Counted from the stretch's first letter, positions 48,621-63,012 are shown. The stretch is 64,000 nt of DNA from Mimachlamys varia (GCA_947623455.1 OX392538.1:23931001-23995000), one strand, 5' to 3'. Numbers and translations: made by a program. The notes: generated from the sequence alone by a model not told the origin.

Positions 48621-51600
48621 TAATATGAAGTGTTTATGCTACGTCATGGAGGGTATCTGATGAGTAAAAATAGTAACGTTATGTCGAACTTCTTCGTTGT
48701 ATGGAACAGCTTCCAATGGAAGTTACAATTTTTTCTCTATGGATGTACAAAAGTCCAGTCAAATGAAGTGTTCGTTCAGTCTTTTCACTTCTTCATGATG
48801 GAATAGCTTGTCGGTCAGCTGCTCACGCTGTTGGTATAAAGATAATTAGATTTGTCAAAATCAAGAAGACTTGCTATCATTATCAAATTTGCACTGAATA
48901 ATATAGAATTAGGACTTTCATATCGCATATAAGAAGGAAAAGAACACTGAACGTTTTTGTATACGACTAGGAACTACATCGGATTAGAAGTATATACATG
49001 TATTGTATTATAGTAGATGTTATCTTACGCGATCTGCAAAACTACAAACTTTCACTTAATTGATACTTACGCTGAGCAAACTTAAAGTGCATTCGTTTTG
49101 TTCATATACCGTAGTTCACTGTTGTTTTGAAATAAACCCTATATTGTTCTGTTGTTAAATCACTTTTTTCATAGATAAACATATTTCATACATGCCATAT
49201 ACTAAAGTCATCCAAAATTGTTATTTGAAAAGCAAAGTTTTGTATATAATTTGAATTATTTATTTTTCATCATTATTTGATTGAAAGTCACCAATATAAG
49301 GTGACGTCACTGATGTTGTAAATGGGACCAGTTTTGGTAAAGGAGACCTTTCAGAATTCCTAAGCATCTCTGTAACAAAAGGAAATATTATTTTGTATGT
49401 ATGGGTAATTGAAAGCAGAATATTCTTACCCTGACTATCCTATCGCATCCTTTGCCGTCTGGACCCTGTTACATTGAGTCCCTTGGATTAATAGTCTTTT
49501 TAACTGATATTTTAGTGATATTTTAACCTTCTGCTGCAAAGAATGTATCTTTGATTGATGATTTGAATACAAACTCAAACTTTGTGCTATGTTTCAAGCT
49601 TCAATAACTTTACAAGTTTACAAAAATGTCCAGATTGTTTTGGTGAAATAAACCTTTAAGTTTTGTGAATTAGCTTGTTTCAAGTATTATGTTTTCCTTA
49701 AAATAAAGAGATTTGTCTTTCGTTATCTAGTCGATCTCTACTTTATTGTTCATATTTAGAAACTAAAGGTTACTTTGTATGTTTAGTAATTATATCAATA
49801 CAGTGTGCAACTACAGTGTTTGTACGTCTTAGAGTGGATTTATATAAGTACACCCTACCATGAAAAAGTGTATACCACAATGTCATGCTTATTAAGCGGA
49901 CAACTTAGATCCTATACGTATCAGATTACACGCTTGCTTTAATTTTCAAAATAATGAAAACAATGAAATTACGAATTCTCAAATTGTCAAATATACACGA
50001 TATAATAATGTAGCTGATACCATATCTAATTTCGAAATCATTAGATTTTGAATGATTGGACAGCTGATTCCAGGATCATGAAACACTGTTCTTCCTCATT
50101 TATTAAAAATGACACTACGATGTCTCATAGTCACAGACCTGATACAATTTTTCTTTTGTTTATAATGATTCAGAAGGTTTTCCCAAGGAAAACGGTATAC
50201 AAGGTGATTCTGCATTCGTACGCGAGGTCTCTTAAATTCATTCACCCCTGAAGACACTTTTGAAAACTTTCAATTCAAAGGTTGGAACAGTTCATTATGA
50301 ATTTTCAGGCGTGAATGAGTTAAACCAAACTGATCTAGGTTTAAATTTTGTTGCTGTTTTTCATTGTATGTTGTGAGATGATATGGTGTTACCAGGGTGC
50401 TACAGTGTTTATCTGTCCATCGACTCCAGTTAACGCGTTCGCTTTGTTGTGATGCGCTATATCCGCATAAGGAGTCGATTTCTCTCCATCTATATTGTTA
50501 TTGAACATTTCTTGTATTATGTATCACGCATGTTGTCTTTCTTCGGTCTTATCATCCACTTTCAATTTTTCACGTTTGCAGATTTTCTGTCTGACAAAAG
50601 CATAGAAAGTAATATAATACAATTAAAATTCAATTTATGGAATCACAATACGTCTTATAAAAGACTATATTTATTTTAGAACCACAATGTCATATATATT
50701 CAGGATGTTTCAATCGAATTTGATATTGATAAAATAAGAAAATGTAGTTTGTTTCCAGTTCAGCACGAAATTGTTTGAAATGTAAAGGTTTTTCAAAGAA
50801 GCTTTGTTTTCATTTACAAATACAAAAGTGTATGTGTATGGTGACATGATGTTTGTACTAAGGCATACCTGATAATGTTGTATATATTATACTATCTGGG
50901 TCAAAATGAGGTTACCAGCAATAGTATATATCATGAAATAAACTTGTTGAATATATATCATTCTTTTGTTACTGTGCTCGATGATATTGTATGAAAATAA
51001 AACGAAATAAATTCTGGAAAGAATATTTTTCTTTTGATTTTGATTAAAATTTATTGTTTGAAATCACAAAATTACGATGATATATAGCTTTTCTGTGTCC
51101 AAGTCCAAGGCTGAAGTCCACTTTCACAAGATAAAGTCGTTCGTCGTTGACCAAGCTACCGAGAAATACCGCAGTACATTTGCTTCCTTGTCGATATCAA
51201 GATTGGCGCGTAATTACTGTATATCACATCATCTTCAATCATGAGATGTTTTCTCTTGCATGATTTTAAATTATGGTTCTAAAACGGAGGCACCACTGTA
51301 CAATGTTGATGCCTATGTTGTGGATAAGTAAGACGCAAACTGGATCATCCATCCTCCGTTTATCACCTTTAGATGACCTGCAGATACATCTTCACAAGTT
51401 AGCACGATTTTTTCCTCGGAGATTAACACTAAGTAAATCATCGACAGGAACACTTCAAAATTCTAAGCTCCACATATCCTTAATTTGTTGATCAACCTTT
51501 TACATAATTATTGGACGAATCAGGCCAGATCATGTCTTCAATTTACAAATACATCCTTGATATTAAAAACTAGAAGACATCTTGCGTGTTATGACCACAT

Positions 51601-52944
51601 AATTGCTCCCATTGATTGGGCTCCATCTAAATATAACGATCAAATATGCAAAACCATTCAAATGAAGACATATTTCTTTGGCATGGCCTGTCACTCACAA
51701 TTAAAAACGATATTTGCCAGTAGCATGTACTCCAAATTCGTGTTAAAAGATGAATATTGCACGTTTTCAATTAACTCAATACAAACTGCCTTCGGCTGAT
51801 GCGTAAAACACATGTTTCGAAGTAATAAGTTTTAACTCCAAAGAATTTTGTGAGAAGAAGGTGAAATTCCAATGTTTGTATAAAAAAGGGTATCCTAGGT
51901 AGGCCATCTGCTTATGAAATTATCTTAATCACATTTGCTGTGTTGATTTGTGCCTTAGGTATTTCCACCTCATACATATAGACATGTGCTTGGATCATGT
52001 AACACTGTGCCGAGGGCATATTGCTTCTATGGCATCTCTAGCCCTGTCATCAAGTTTACATGGTCAGAAATTATGCATAACGTTTAATGTGAAATACATT
52101 CATTAATTACATTACACCATCCTTCAAGCACTGCTAGTATCAGATAAGAGTCTTGCACAAGGTGTATGCGTTAGTCCTCTGTATGAAAAAAGACGGGATT
52201 CATATGTAAACAAGGTCACACTCTTCCTACACGAGTTTTGGCGAGAAGAATCAACTATTCATACTCGGCAAGTCAAGGATGAAACACAAACAAAAACAGA
52301 TTTTCTTTTTCTGAACCAAGTTACTATTTTGTTCATTTGGAACCAATTTGTTGTCCCGCTAGCCGTGTTAACTAATGCACTCGGAGACATTGTACTATTG
52401 TGTGCAGAACTTCGGTTCTACCCACTGCCATGTCGGAAATGAGGAGATTGTCTGAGAGTTGTCCCTCATATGGCAATGTTGGGTTTCCTCCATCACGTAA
52501 AAGCGTTATAGTTTCCCTTAGCGGTGTTGAAGTAAATGCCCCATTGTTTGTTTTGGCAATTATATAACGCGCGTCGTCAATAAATCAGAAGTATATAAGA
52601 TTAAAGGCATTGAAAATAAATCGATATGCATGTATAACTATACTTACTCTGAAGCAAATATAGAATTGAAAGCAGTAAATTGGGAAAGGCAGCTTTAAAC
52701 CTTCTTGATTTTCTTATAGTTATACATAGACTATAGCACATTGTATTGCATACAAACGGTACAAGAACACAGTAGCTGCACGCCGAAAGCTGCTTTGTGC
52801 AAAATATTTCTCTTATTCCTCTTAGTATCCCACAATAGATAGTTTCATAAATGGGATATCAAAGGACTATAATTCTATGTTCGTCTCACTTGATTTAGGT
52901 TCTCCGCTATTTTTAGATTACCGATTTGTTTAAGTTTGTTTACT
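48621..52944. other. Noncoding stretch
   Basis: No gene is recognised. Open frames at 50048, 50449, 51273 and 51485 are short, have no recognisable motif and lack splice or codon signatures I would trust. Confidence 0.45.
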
Positions 52945-53400
52945 CAATTATAATTTCTTGCATTTTTACATCCAAATAACAGTGTGTTTGAATCGAGCTG
53001 GTAATATAATCAAACAGACATACAAATATATATTTGAACAAACTTAAGCACCTTTCAAGCCTACTTTCCTCAGTTCAAAATACCTTTTTAATGAAAAGGC
53101 CAATATCGCGTAAAAGTCTCGGTTCATTAGGTGATAATAGCATTTGTAGATTCTATATATTGGAAAACTTGTATCTGTTTTATATTTTTTGAAAAAAAAA
53201 ATTCTTTTCTCCAAATGTAATTTGTTTTCCTCCTGATTCCAATGCCTTCCAATGAATTGTGGTTCATTATTTATATTTGACATAGCAACAACAGATGAAA
53301 GTTTTATCCTTGGCACATTTGACAGACTCGCATCTGATATCGTTATTGACGAAGGGAAGCACCGTTTCTCCCGATAGATAAAAAACAGGTCACGTTCTAC
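52945..53400 (-). repeat. Dispersed repeat, probable LINE 3' end, copy 3
   Basis: ACATCCAAATAACAGTGTGT at 52970-52990 and GGCCAATATCGCG near 53100 match the 22427 copy in inverse. A 119-codon minus-strand frame covers most of it; it may be a remnant of element coding sequence, but I recognise no domain. Confidence 0.55.
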
Positions 53401-54910
53401 CACCCAATGTTTTAACTGTTATTTGTGTGGGATGTTGGTATGCTGGAAGATTGTGAATATTTTTTATCATCATGGTGAGGCTAAAATAACAGTAACATGT
53501 CTTTACACAGACGTTCAGCATGTTTTGTTAAACGCAGAAAAAAAAACTGAAATGTTTATCGAGATGCACACGCAACTGTTTATGTTGGGATATATAAGTA
53601 AATAAAACGTCCTTGAGACTTACAGAAACAACAGTTGGTGATGATCTATTAAACCGATACATAAACAAACCTCATCCAAATTCAATGTAACCTTCTGTTT
53701 CGTTTTAAATATATAGATGTACCTTACCCATTTGAAGTATGTACATGTTTTCCCTAATCTGAACTCCAGAATACCAGAAACTGATATATTATTATGAGAT
53801 AATTGAATAAAATCTCCTATCTATTTCAACGGCAATGCGTACAGAATCAATGAAAAAAGGATGCATTAAAAGAAGTGTCTTCGAAATTTAATTCGTTTAA
53901 CAGTTTGAATAATAACATTATTGTTTCTAAAATAACGACAGCTTTACCATTGAATCTTCAGTTTAAATTGGATCCTTGCAATTCGATCACGGAATCTACT
54001 TGTACTTAAGCTCTGAAACACTATCGATTAATCTTTAACTGTATCTTTTTGTGCCGCCTGCAACGCCATCGCGAAAACAAAAGAGTAGTGTATACTTCTG
54101 TCTGATAACACAGCTCTGCACACGTTGTTCTGTGTGTCGCCCAATCTTAGGTTAGGCAATGAATCTCTAGTTTGAAGACTCGCGGTGTTCGATAAGAGCC
54201 AGTGCAAGGCGTGATATATAGAGTTTCTCCGTTTTTTGACCTACCTTTCCTTTGGTTTTTGTTTAAGAGTGTGTTTTAACATAAGTACCTTTCAGTTATG
54301 AGTTTTAAATAATTGATTAACAGCCCATGTGTCCTACAAACAGCTGAGGACAAAAGAAGGCAGTGCTCAAACATTATGGACCAGTCAGGTGCACCTAACC
54401 ACCGAATTTGCAAAATCTGAACATTGCGGTCACAGACTTCTAACAACGAGCTTTCCAAGTATCGAGGTACAGATTTTACGAAAATAAAACTTAGTTGTAG
54501 AATCAAAACATTCCCGTTATGCATTTGAGCTGATTGGCTATCAGTCTCTAGCATTTCAATTTAATATCCTATCAGTATAGTGGAAAGGAACACGTCAACA
54601 TTTACAAAACTTGCTTATGTCCTTAGACAAGAAAATAATCATGAACATGTAAAATGAAACAAGTCCTGGTGTTTAATGAAGTAATTAAAAGTTTTACAAA
54701 GCTAACTTTATATCATATATGTCAGTTACTTAAGTGGAGTTCACTTACATCAGTGATTGTTGTTCATATACAGTGTATATGTGAAACGGATCACAAATAT
54801 CAGCAATATTGTTTATTACCCTGTACTTCAAGGAACAAATCAAGAAACATGATTTTATCGATTGTTTTGTCAATGTAAATCAATAAAAAAAAATAGAGAA
54901 TACCAAAGTG
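53401..54910. other. Noncoding stretch
   Basis: No feature that I can support. Confidence 0.4.
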
Positions 54911-55139
54911 TCATACTCCGAACTCAAAATTGATTAAACTAGAGGCAAAATAGGAACAAAGGAAATATTTACACGGACTCTCGTAAAAGCACAAGAGAAT
55001 AAGACTATGTGTTTCGAAAGAGTAAGCGGCTTCTGCTTCATCGACGACACCCGCCATGTAAATCTTAGTCACATCCAAGTAAAAATCAATCCTCAAAATG
55101 AGAACCGAGACACCAATGTCATCAAAACAAGTAAGCACA

Positions 55140-55403
55140 CTAATAAGCAAACTCAAAAACGTCCATCTTCATATCACACAAGGATACAGAGTATTTACCG
55201 ATGAGATCAAGATGGCGACCATAAAACTTGCCCATTGTCTTCATCAACCTGCATCTCTCGAATCCCTGTGCCGTAAGTTTGTTCGTCAGCAGTTGACATC
55301 TATCACGAAAATCTCGATATTCAGAGCAAGCCCTAGAATAACGATCAACTGCGATCCGACATGTAAACATCATAGGATGGAGAAGCAGGGATGTTCCTAT
55401 CAA
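55140..55403 (-). pseudogene. Probable retroelement fragment (C-terminal RT-region peptide)
   Basis: The minus strand reads through a peptide with CSEYRDFRDRCQLLTNKL, then QGFERCRL and MGKFYGRHLDLIGKYSVSL. This resembles, from memory, the region after the polymerase domain in reverse-transcriptase ORFs common in mollusc genomes (LTNKLL..GY...RL...FYGRH.DLV.KY.VS). The open frame begins at a TTG, not at a Met, and no catalytic motif is present, so it is at best a fragment. Assignment is from pattern memory and is moderate. Confidence 0.5.
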
Positions 55404-55767
55404 GACAGGGAAAGTTCACGATCAGAAAATCGAAATTTCTATGAAAAGTAACATATTTGTTCCGATTACAACTCAATATGTCTGTCACACGAATGAGTAA
55501 GCCGATAAATAATTGCCTTATGAAACCTTGAAAGATTACTACATTGCACGTTTTGATATTTGTTGGTTATTTGTCTCTTTCGGGATGTAACGTTATGTTA
55601 TGTTTTCTGTAGGCAACCCGGAATTGAAATAGTCACATGAACACTCGATAATGTTTAATAGCTTCAGAAAACCCACGCGAATACATCTGCACTCGGTCTA
55701 AAAATAGCTTGCTCTGGGAGATGCGTAGGAGTGATAACGTGTGTTTACTAACGTTCTGCAATACAAT

Positions 55768-55783
55768 CCAACAGGTGGCGCTG
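55768..55783 (+). promoter_or_regulatory. CTCF-like motif
   Basis: CCAACAGGTGGCGCTG matches 13 of 15 positions of the known CTCF core. A single short motif has a substantial chance expectation. Confidence 0.3.
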
Positions 55784-56341
55784 TGTGTAGCAGATTGGTA
55801 TATATATCTTATCTGTTCGTAAATAGAAGCTCACAAACAGCTGCCGCAATGCAGGTCTCTATCAGTAGTATGATCGCCGCTAATGCGATGTAAACAGTAT
55901 TAATGAAATATACGATTAATGTAAAATGAAATTATCATTAAACAAGTACAATAATGATTAAATTGCGTTGGGTTGTTTGTTTTGTTCGCCCTCTTTGAAA
56001 CAGCCAACGTCCTTTGAGACATTGCAGTTGGGGGCGGCCAATCAGCTTGATGTCTCGAACTGCTCCCTGAACAGGAGACGTAGGTTATTGTTATTGTTAT
56101 AGTCCCTTATTTACAACTGCCACTTTCTCCAGACCCGCACATGGGATTATTTCTAATAGTTCAACCCTGTGTTATTTATGATGGTGTATACATGCGTAAC
56201 AAACATATTATTAAGAGAAATATTTGGTATCGTTAATACGCAGTTATTTCCACTTTTGACATTTTAGATGAATTTGACATGAAATATCATAGTGTTCACA
56301 TGTTGCAATTGATTCGTTATTCTACATCCATGATATCAACC

Positions 56342-56517
56342 TTCTCGATATCCAGGTGTTACGATAAAAAAATCAAACGTCAGGTATCAGCCTAGCGATT
56401 GGTCTCCTTTTTATACCTGAGACCAATAAAACTGCTATCTTCGTGCGATCAATTACATCATGACTTGTTCGAGGAGGGTTAAGAGCGAAGATGAGCGTAT
56501 CCCCTGGATATCGAGAA
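56342..56517. mobile_element. Small MITE with TTCTCGATATCCAGG ends
   Basis: About 176 bp. TTCTCGATATCCAGG at the left and CCTGGATATCGAGAA at the right are perfect inverted repeats, each followed inward by a GTTACG or GATACG-like block. It is noncoding. A related partial copy follows at about 56700-56830 (GTATCAGCC, then GAGACCAATCAAACTGCTAT), and the motif recurs at 41829. Confidence 0.75.
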
Positions 56518-57116
56518 TGTGCTCACCTAAACTATCTACAAACCCTGGAATATGTCATATCAAAACTGAAGGCTCGGTGTGCGTCCCATTGTTGATGGGC
56601 CAATAAGACTATACATGTAGTTCGATTCTTTAACGGAAATCAAAAGAATCTCGCTATCTCATGACGGTAAAGATTGGCAGGTTTGAAGTAGGCTGTCACT
56701 ACCCTGTACTCTACAAACGACAAGTATCAGCCTTGTGATTAGCCTGTCTTTTTTACCGGAGACCAATCAAACTGCTATATGGGTGCCTTTAGTTTCAAAA
56801 CGTAAGAGATACATAGGTGAGCGTAACTACCGGATGTGGAGGATAATGTTTTATGGTTATCCCTACATATCGATATTTTCTTGATAGACGTCGGCTGCGG
56901 ACGTAGAAACTAACAGCACATGGATTCGAGAGATGCAGGTTGCTCATGAAAATTGGCAATCATTGAGAAATGGTCTGTATCATTGTATGATGAAGGGGAA
57001 TTGCTTTTTCATAAACACATTAATATGTTATATTACTATGTGTTTAAAAACGTAAATTATCACTTTGAGATGTGGTAATACAAAGTGAATTTGAAAGTAA
57101 TTTCAGAGCTGTAGAA

Positions 57117-57450
57117 GCTTGGTTTGTTTTTGTTTTATTGTATTAACGTCCTAACAACCACATTAAAACATATAAGGATGACCATCCGCTGTATGCGATC
57201 TGGGTGCGTGTGTTGTGGGAGGCTGTGGTATGTTCGTGTAAGCCCCCTTGCGAAAGTCTGGATTTCCCCCCGATTTAAAATGCTACCACACTAAAGTATA
57301 CTGCCGAAGGCCACAAGTAGAACACCCCCCCCCCCCCCCCCCCCCCGCCAGTCTAATGGTACTGACAACGGCTAAACCAGTTGTTCCACTCCCATAATGC
57401 TGAGCGTCAAGCAGGGAGTAGTAACTACCATTGCTCTAGAAGTCCATCGT
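57117..57450 (-). mobile_element. SINE-like repeat with C-tract
   Basis: TTTATTGTATTAACGTCCTA at the left is the inverse of the SINE tail text at 61275 and 36870. The right part (ACTGACAACGGCTAAACCAG, then AATGCTGAGCGTCAAGCAGG) resembles a repeat I recall from bivalves. It is interrupted by a C-run of about 20 at 57326-57346. Family uncertain. Confidence 0.5.
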
Positions 57451-60400
57451 CGGAAACCCATGGTACACTTCTCTGACATTTGCATCCCCTGGGCTAAAAT
57501 GGAAAGAAACTCTCGTTTTCGTACTAAAATAGTAGCCAATCATATCGATAGTTTCATCCGTGACTACTTACAGCCGGGACATCAAGCCGGGGTATCCCGT
57601 TTCATTTGTAGCACCGCCTGTCAACAAAACCTGTCGATTGTGTCATAATTGTGCCAATTGTGATTAAAATATAAGGTCCTGCTATACGGCGATTGACATC
57701 GGCGTCATGCCTACGGAAATTTACTGGTCGTGATCACGGTAAAATGATCGAACAGAGTGTCACGAGAAACGACCATTGTGATTGGTCGAAATCTCCGATA
57801 AACTTCTATTCGGGGAAACGGAGGTTTACATCGAATCTTGCCCACGGGATGCAAACGTCAGAGAAGTGTACCGTGGGTTTCTGACGATGCTAGAAGTCTG
57901 GAGTACTAGACTTATAAGATTGTGTTACATATTAATAATATTGTCATTTCGTATTCAACTTAGCTTCATATTTGGTATAGAGAAAGAATATTCTGCAACA
58001 TCGACAAATCGTTGACAAACAGCATTGCTATTCGAAACATGAATAGCACAGAGCTTACTTAACGCGGTAATTAAACGTTATCTGAAGGCTGGTAATAGAC
58101 TGTCATTATTCTGTCCTCGTGCGCGCTATCCAGGACGCGCGAGAAAGGTTTGACTAGTTTTATCTACACGACCAAACTACGTAGTTCTGTAGTGATAGCC
58201 CACACTTTTGAAGAGCAGACCGTGCTTAAAAGTCCTATCGCACGTGCAATACCGACAACGTGCCATCTTGTGTGTGTCGTTTTCATCAAGTGATACATAC
58301 CATTTGACGTGGCAAGCAGACTGTCTAATTTGAGTTTGACCTATGCTTCTACTGCGCCTTATGTTTAGCCTTGACCCTTTATCCAAACATTGAAAGCGCG
58401 TAAAACGGAAATTGATTTTTCTTGTTGCATGGTCAGTTGTCTAACTGTTAATGACAACTGAAAGGCCTTTAAAACTCCATTCCCACCAAAAACGACGTTT
58501 TTTGTCAGAGTGAAGAGTCATTTGTTTTATTTGTTCTATATCTTGTTATTATAAGTAAATCCACCATTGAATCATGTATGGCCAATCAAAGTATTACATA
58601 ATGTATTACTTTAAAAGTCAATATTTTTGCGCGTTTTTCGCTTAGTCACCCTCCGAAATATTCGCGGTTTGGACATTTTTGCGCTCCAGTCATGTTTTTT
58701 GTACTGTGTACTGTTTATACTAATAGACACTGAATATATTCGCATGTGGCTATAGTCGCCGATATTTAATGCAACCGAAATAAGCGAAAATTATCAGGCC
58801 ACGAACAATTCCACTTTTGCAGTATTTAATAATGTCAATTAAACCTTCATTATTGAATGTAATTTATCATTTATTCATTTTTATCGTGACAAGTAAAAAC
58901 TTGTTTCGAAGCCGTGGGGGTTTATAGCAATATAAAGGAGGGAAAATCTTCATTTAAAGCCCCACAAAAGCCTCTGTTTACATATACACCCACAGGCGAT
59001 GACGTTAAGTAGTAAACTGCGAAATAGGTAACACCACGGCTACAATTTGTATAGAAAATATAGACATTTATTGTTTTACGTAGATCGAAAGTGTCGGTAC
59101 GGGAGATTGTGATTGACGGCAAAAGTACCCGACAAACTGAGCAAAAACAATACACAGAATATTCCATACGTGTGTATTATGTCTTGTGATTGACAGGCTA
59201 AGTACCCGATAAACCGGAGAAAATAACACCAGTATCCTGACTCACTACATCACCATTATACTATAACCAGCGGCCACCAGATAACGCCCGCCCTCTAGTG
59301 GTAGACGGTTTTGGATAACGTCCAAGCCAGAGAACTAATGATGAAGTTTTGTCAGAATGTGATTTTCTGACCATAAAAGTACGGAAGCCGCGTTGTTTCC
59401 AAGCCGACCACTCACCGAGGTTGTTATTTATACTACGATGAGCAACGCCTTTATCGCTAAAAGAAGACCAAGTAGAACGAGAAAAGAATGCACAGCTTAC
59501 CTTAGCCGGGATGTTAGTAATTGCTACATTGACAAATTTGAAACGACGTTTCCGGACCAGCAGGATGAGTTCAAATTTATCGCCTTGGAAACAAATATTG
59601 ACTCTGCCCAAAAGAATCTCTTCCTGCTTTGAAGCTTTAGCAGAGAACGCTCAAACCAAAAACACGACATTCGTGGTTTATCAACTAAACAATTTCGGGC
59701 AATGTAACCAAGTAACACGAGAAGTTAGAGCAAGGTAAACAACGATTGTAAATCGGGAACGTTAGTGGTGGTTTTTTTCTGAAGCCGACATGACCAACTT
59801 GGACTGAAGTACCCATCTATGTGGTGATGTGTAGTAAAAGCTCAATTAACCAATGGCTTCCATTCAACGTAGTTCTTGTCGCATATAAGTAGTTAGTTTA
59901 GATTGTCACATGTACCAACACTTTCATCTACATGTTAGAAAGCGGGAAAATACGACGATGACATTCATCTTTTATCTATTCATCTGAAATATACCCAAAC
60001 TGATCACTCGAGTGCAATCCACCGTCTTGAAATATCACAAATACAGACACCGTTAGAAAAACTCAACTTGATCTCAGCAAATGTGTTATCCGTTTTCAGA
60101 TATTTCTCTTGTTTAAATTTGATTTTAACGTACAATTTCTTTCGCTTAGGAAATGACGCATGTGCTATATGTAATACATTGAAGCGACAGGGCAATCTTC
60201 ATGTGGTAAAGAGGGAGACAGTTCTGCCTATGGTGGGACATAGAATATAACTATTAACCCCAAGAACACACAAGAACGAGAGGCAATTAACGGACACTTC
60301 ATAAATCACTTACTCGTGTATATATGTACATTTTGTATATCGTCCTTCACGTTTTTGGCTAAGAGACTGATGTTGGTCTACACGTTTCATAGGAATGCTA

Positions 60401-61272
60401 ACTTCATATAAAAATCGGTTGGCCTGTATGGTGCTCCGTGCCTAGAAACCACTTCCGCTCCACCGAAAGGAGATGCAATCGTCATTCTAATGGCCCCTAT
60501 CGTTACCGCGATAGGCACAGATTTGACACATGTTCTGATATTAATTAATAAACACATTCCTGCCTCCTCAGTTAATTACGGACAGTTAGCGATGTTAGTG
60601 CTACAGTCATACAAAGCACGTGCCTTCAGGGTTCAGAAGTTCAAGAACACATAGAGTAACCACTGAAAAAGGTTTTTATAGACATGTTTTGGCAACACCT
60701 TGCCTCACGTTGGGTGTAGTGTAAATACACGTAGGTAGGAAACTATTCTAAAGTAGAAATGAGGAAACAATCTTAACGTAAATATACAAAAACATGCACC
60801 AGTTAACACCAAAACAGCATGAGAGGAATCATAAACGCTGCAAGTCATTTCAGGTTAAACAAAAATACTCTGGTCCAAGGAAAGACGAACATCATCAGCC
60901 ACATATGTGAAATCCGTTATAATGTTTCTTGCCAAATTTTTGACTGCTAGTGTTTTAATTCCAAACGATCTCAGAAATAGTGAATATGTCGTTTTTGAAA
61001 GATAATAGGGTATAGCAGCTGATGGGATACAGATGCTGGCCAAGTTTTTATTTTGGTAATGTCAGGTGTCCCTGATAGAGAACCCATGTACGTTTATTGA
61101 ATTTCAATAGATTTGTTTCTGATCGTTTCTTATATTGATAGTTACTCTTTTGTGAGAAATCGTTCCTTTTTGAATTCGTCCCAAGTTTGTCACAATGCAA
61201 CGATCATAAACTGTGCTTGGTAATTGTTCACGGTCATTTTCACGCTATGAAAACAGTATTGATTTGCCAGAG
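57451..61272. other. Mostly noncoding stretch, somewhat higher GC in places
   Basis: No gene can be supported. A 64-codon frame from the ATG at 59438 to 59632 is compositionally plausible as a small first exon but unrecognised. A CTCF-like motif lies at 59287-59301. Confidence 0.4.
59287..59301 (-). promoter_or_regulatory. CTCF-like motif
   Basis: The minus strand reads CCACTAGAGGGCGGG, fitting every position of CCASYAGRKGGCRS. It faces the motif at 55768. Confidence 0.35.
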
Positions 61273-61274
61273 TT

Positions 61275-61490
61275 GGTTTATTTAGTTTTACGTCCTATTA
61301 ACAGCCAATGTCATTTAAGGACGTTTCAGGTTTTGGAGGTGGAGGAAAGCCGGAGTACCCGGAGAAAAAACACCGACCTACGGTCAATACCAGCAACTGC
61401 ACCACGTGGGATTCGAACTCGCAACACAGAGGTCGAGGGCTAGTGGTAGAATGTCGAAACACCTTAACAACTTGGCCGCCGCGGCCCCGA
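61275..61490 (-). mobile_element. tRNA-derived SINE (type 2), minus strand
   Basis: On the minus strand it reads GGCCGCGGCGGCCAAGTTGT for the A-box region, then GCGAGTTCGAATCCCACG (B box), then the body with CTCCGGCTTTCCTCCACC and GGCTGTTAATAGGAC. The A box is eroded. The frames over it are artefacts. Confidence 0.85.
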
Positions 61491-63008
61491 TTTTCCAGAT
61501 AAAATACCATTTTGTTTTAATCCAATATTGAAAAATAAAACACTTACTTTGTTAATGTATTGTATAAAATAAATGCACAGATAATTTTTGTAGATTGACA
61601 AGACTACGGGAAAACAACCTCCTGTATCATAGGATTTTACCAAAGACTTGTAAACTCTATGTCCCAGGTATTAACAAACAGATGAAAAATAAGGACGAGG
61701 ACATCATTCTGGTAAATGTCAACCGTTGAAGAGTTGAGTTGGTTTTTAGACAAAATTTAACAGCACCTTCTTCGAAATCAATTAAGATTTATTTTAATAC
61801 CAAGATTCAGCAACAATGTTCTCTTCAATACAACGATATAACGCCCCACCTCTTATCTGCTCTTACCACTCACATACAAGTATATCAAGGTCCTTTTTTT
61901 CATATTTCTAAGAATTCTAAAGAATACTCTTAACAACGTCAACCTTTCAAGACATAAATTCTGGCAGTACATGTACATCATAGTACTGTTTAAAATGTGT
62001 GCATCGTCTGCAAATAGCAACGCATCGCACTAAAACGCCAGTAAGCTTTTGCACCTTTTTCGTTCCCAAGTATGTAAGATAACATACTAAAGCTACAGTT
62101 TATTGATCCAGAGATAGTTGGTGTATCGGTAAAGCTTTCCACCTATCTTATTTCCACATTAGGTCCAGTCTATCCTCATATATCGCCGAGGTTCGGGATT
62201 TCCAACCATTAAGTGCTAATAGGTGTTTTGAGCGTGACGGATCGCACTAATTGGGTCATAATAGTGGAAGCTACAACACAGCGCCCTGTCGCAGCCATCG
62301 CAAATTGCAATTAATTAACGTATGCCTGGCCACAATTGCCACAGATAATGGGTATATCAGGGATTCCTACACCGAGTTTAAACTATATAGTCCAGAATGG
62401 GTTTCCAGTGTGACCCTGTTGACTGGGCTGTATTATTATTAAACGGAAAATCAATTGTAATTGAGAAGCAGAATATGTATTTCATTAATTGACTGTTCAT
62501 AAACCTACTTTATTGGCCATGGGTGGAAATATGTTACATATGAGATAGGTGGCCTTTGTATTCCATACTTGTTAACAGATACTCGTTCGATATAGTATAA
62601 GCAAACCCGATATCTATCGTTTTACATATAACCATATTCGTTTTTGCATCCATCAAAAAGGCTAGGCTATTGCTACTTATCTCCAGGGAGGAACACCCGG
62701 CATACCACGTGCACTTTACTCCAATACACCCCAAATGACTTAAAAATGAGAATATCGATTTCATAGGAATTAATGCAATTGGAATGAAGGAAAAGAAACT
62801 TGAAAATGAAAATATGTTTAAAGCGATTTTCAGGTATTAGCGTGTTTATATACGTCACAGATACATTTGTAATCGTTCAGATGAAATATAAACTTATGTT
62901 GAATGTCTAATACCTACAACCCCCTTCCGCCCCTTCATATAAAAAAAAAAGTTTTAAACCCTTTGAGTCAAAATATTCTGAAAATATTCAAACAGGAAAC
63001 TTATTTGC
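61491..63008. other. Noncoding stretch
   Basis: No feature recognised. Confidence 0.4.
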
Positions 63009-63012
63009 TTAA

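Noticed and set aside
53044..53403. 119-codon minus-strand protein
   Set aside because: Lies within a dispersed repeat; no recognisable domain, so at most a transposon remnant.
57397..57648. 83-codon frame
   Set aside because: Its first part lies in a SINE-like repeat and the rest has no recognisable domain.
59261..59611. 116-codon minus-strand frame
   Set aside because: It starts at a non-ATG codon context, overlaps the opposite-strand frame, and shows no domain.
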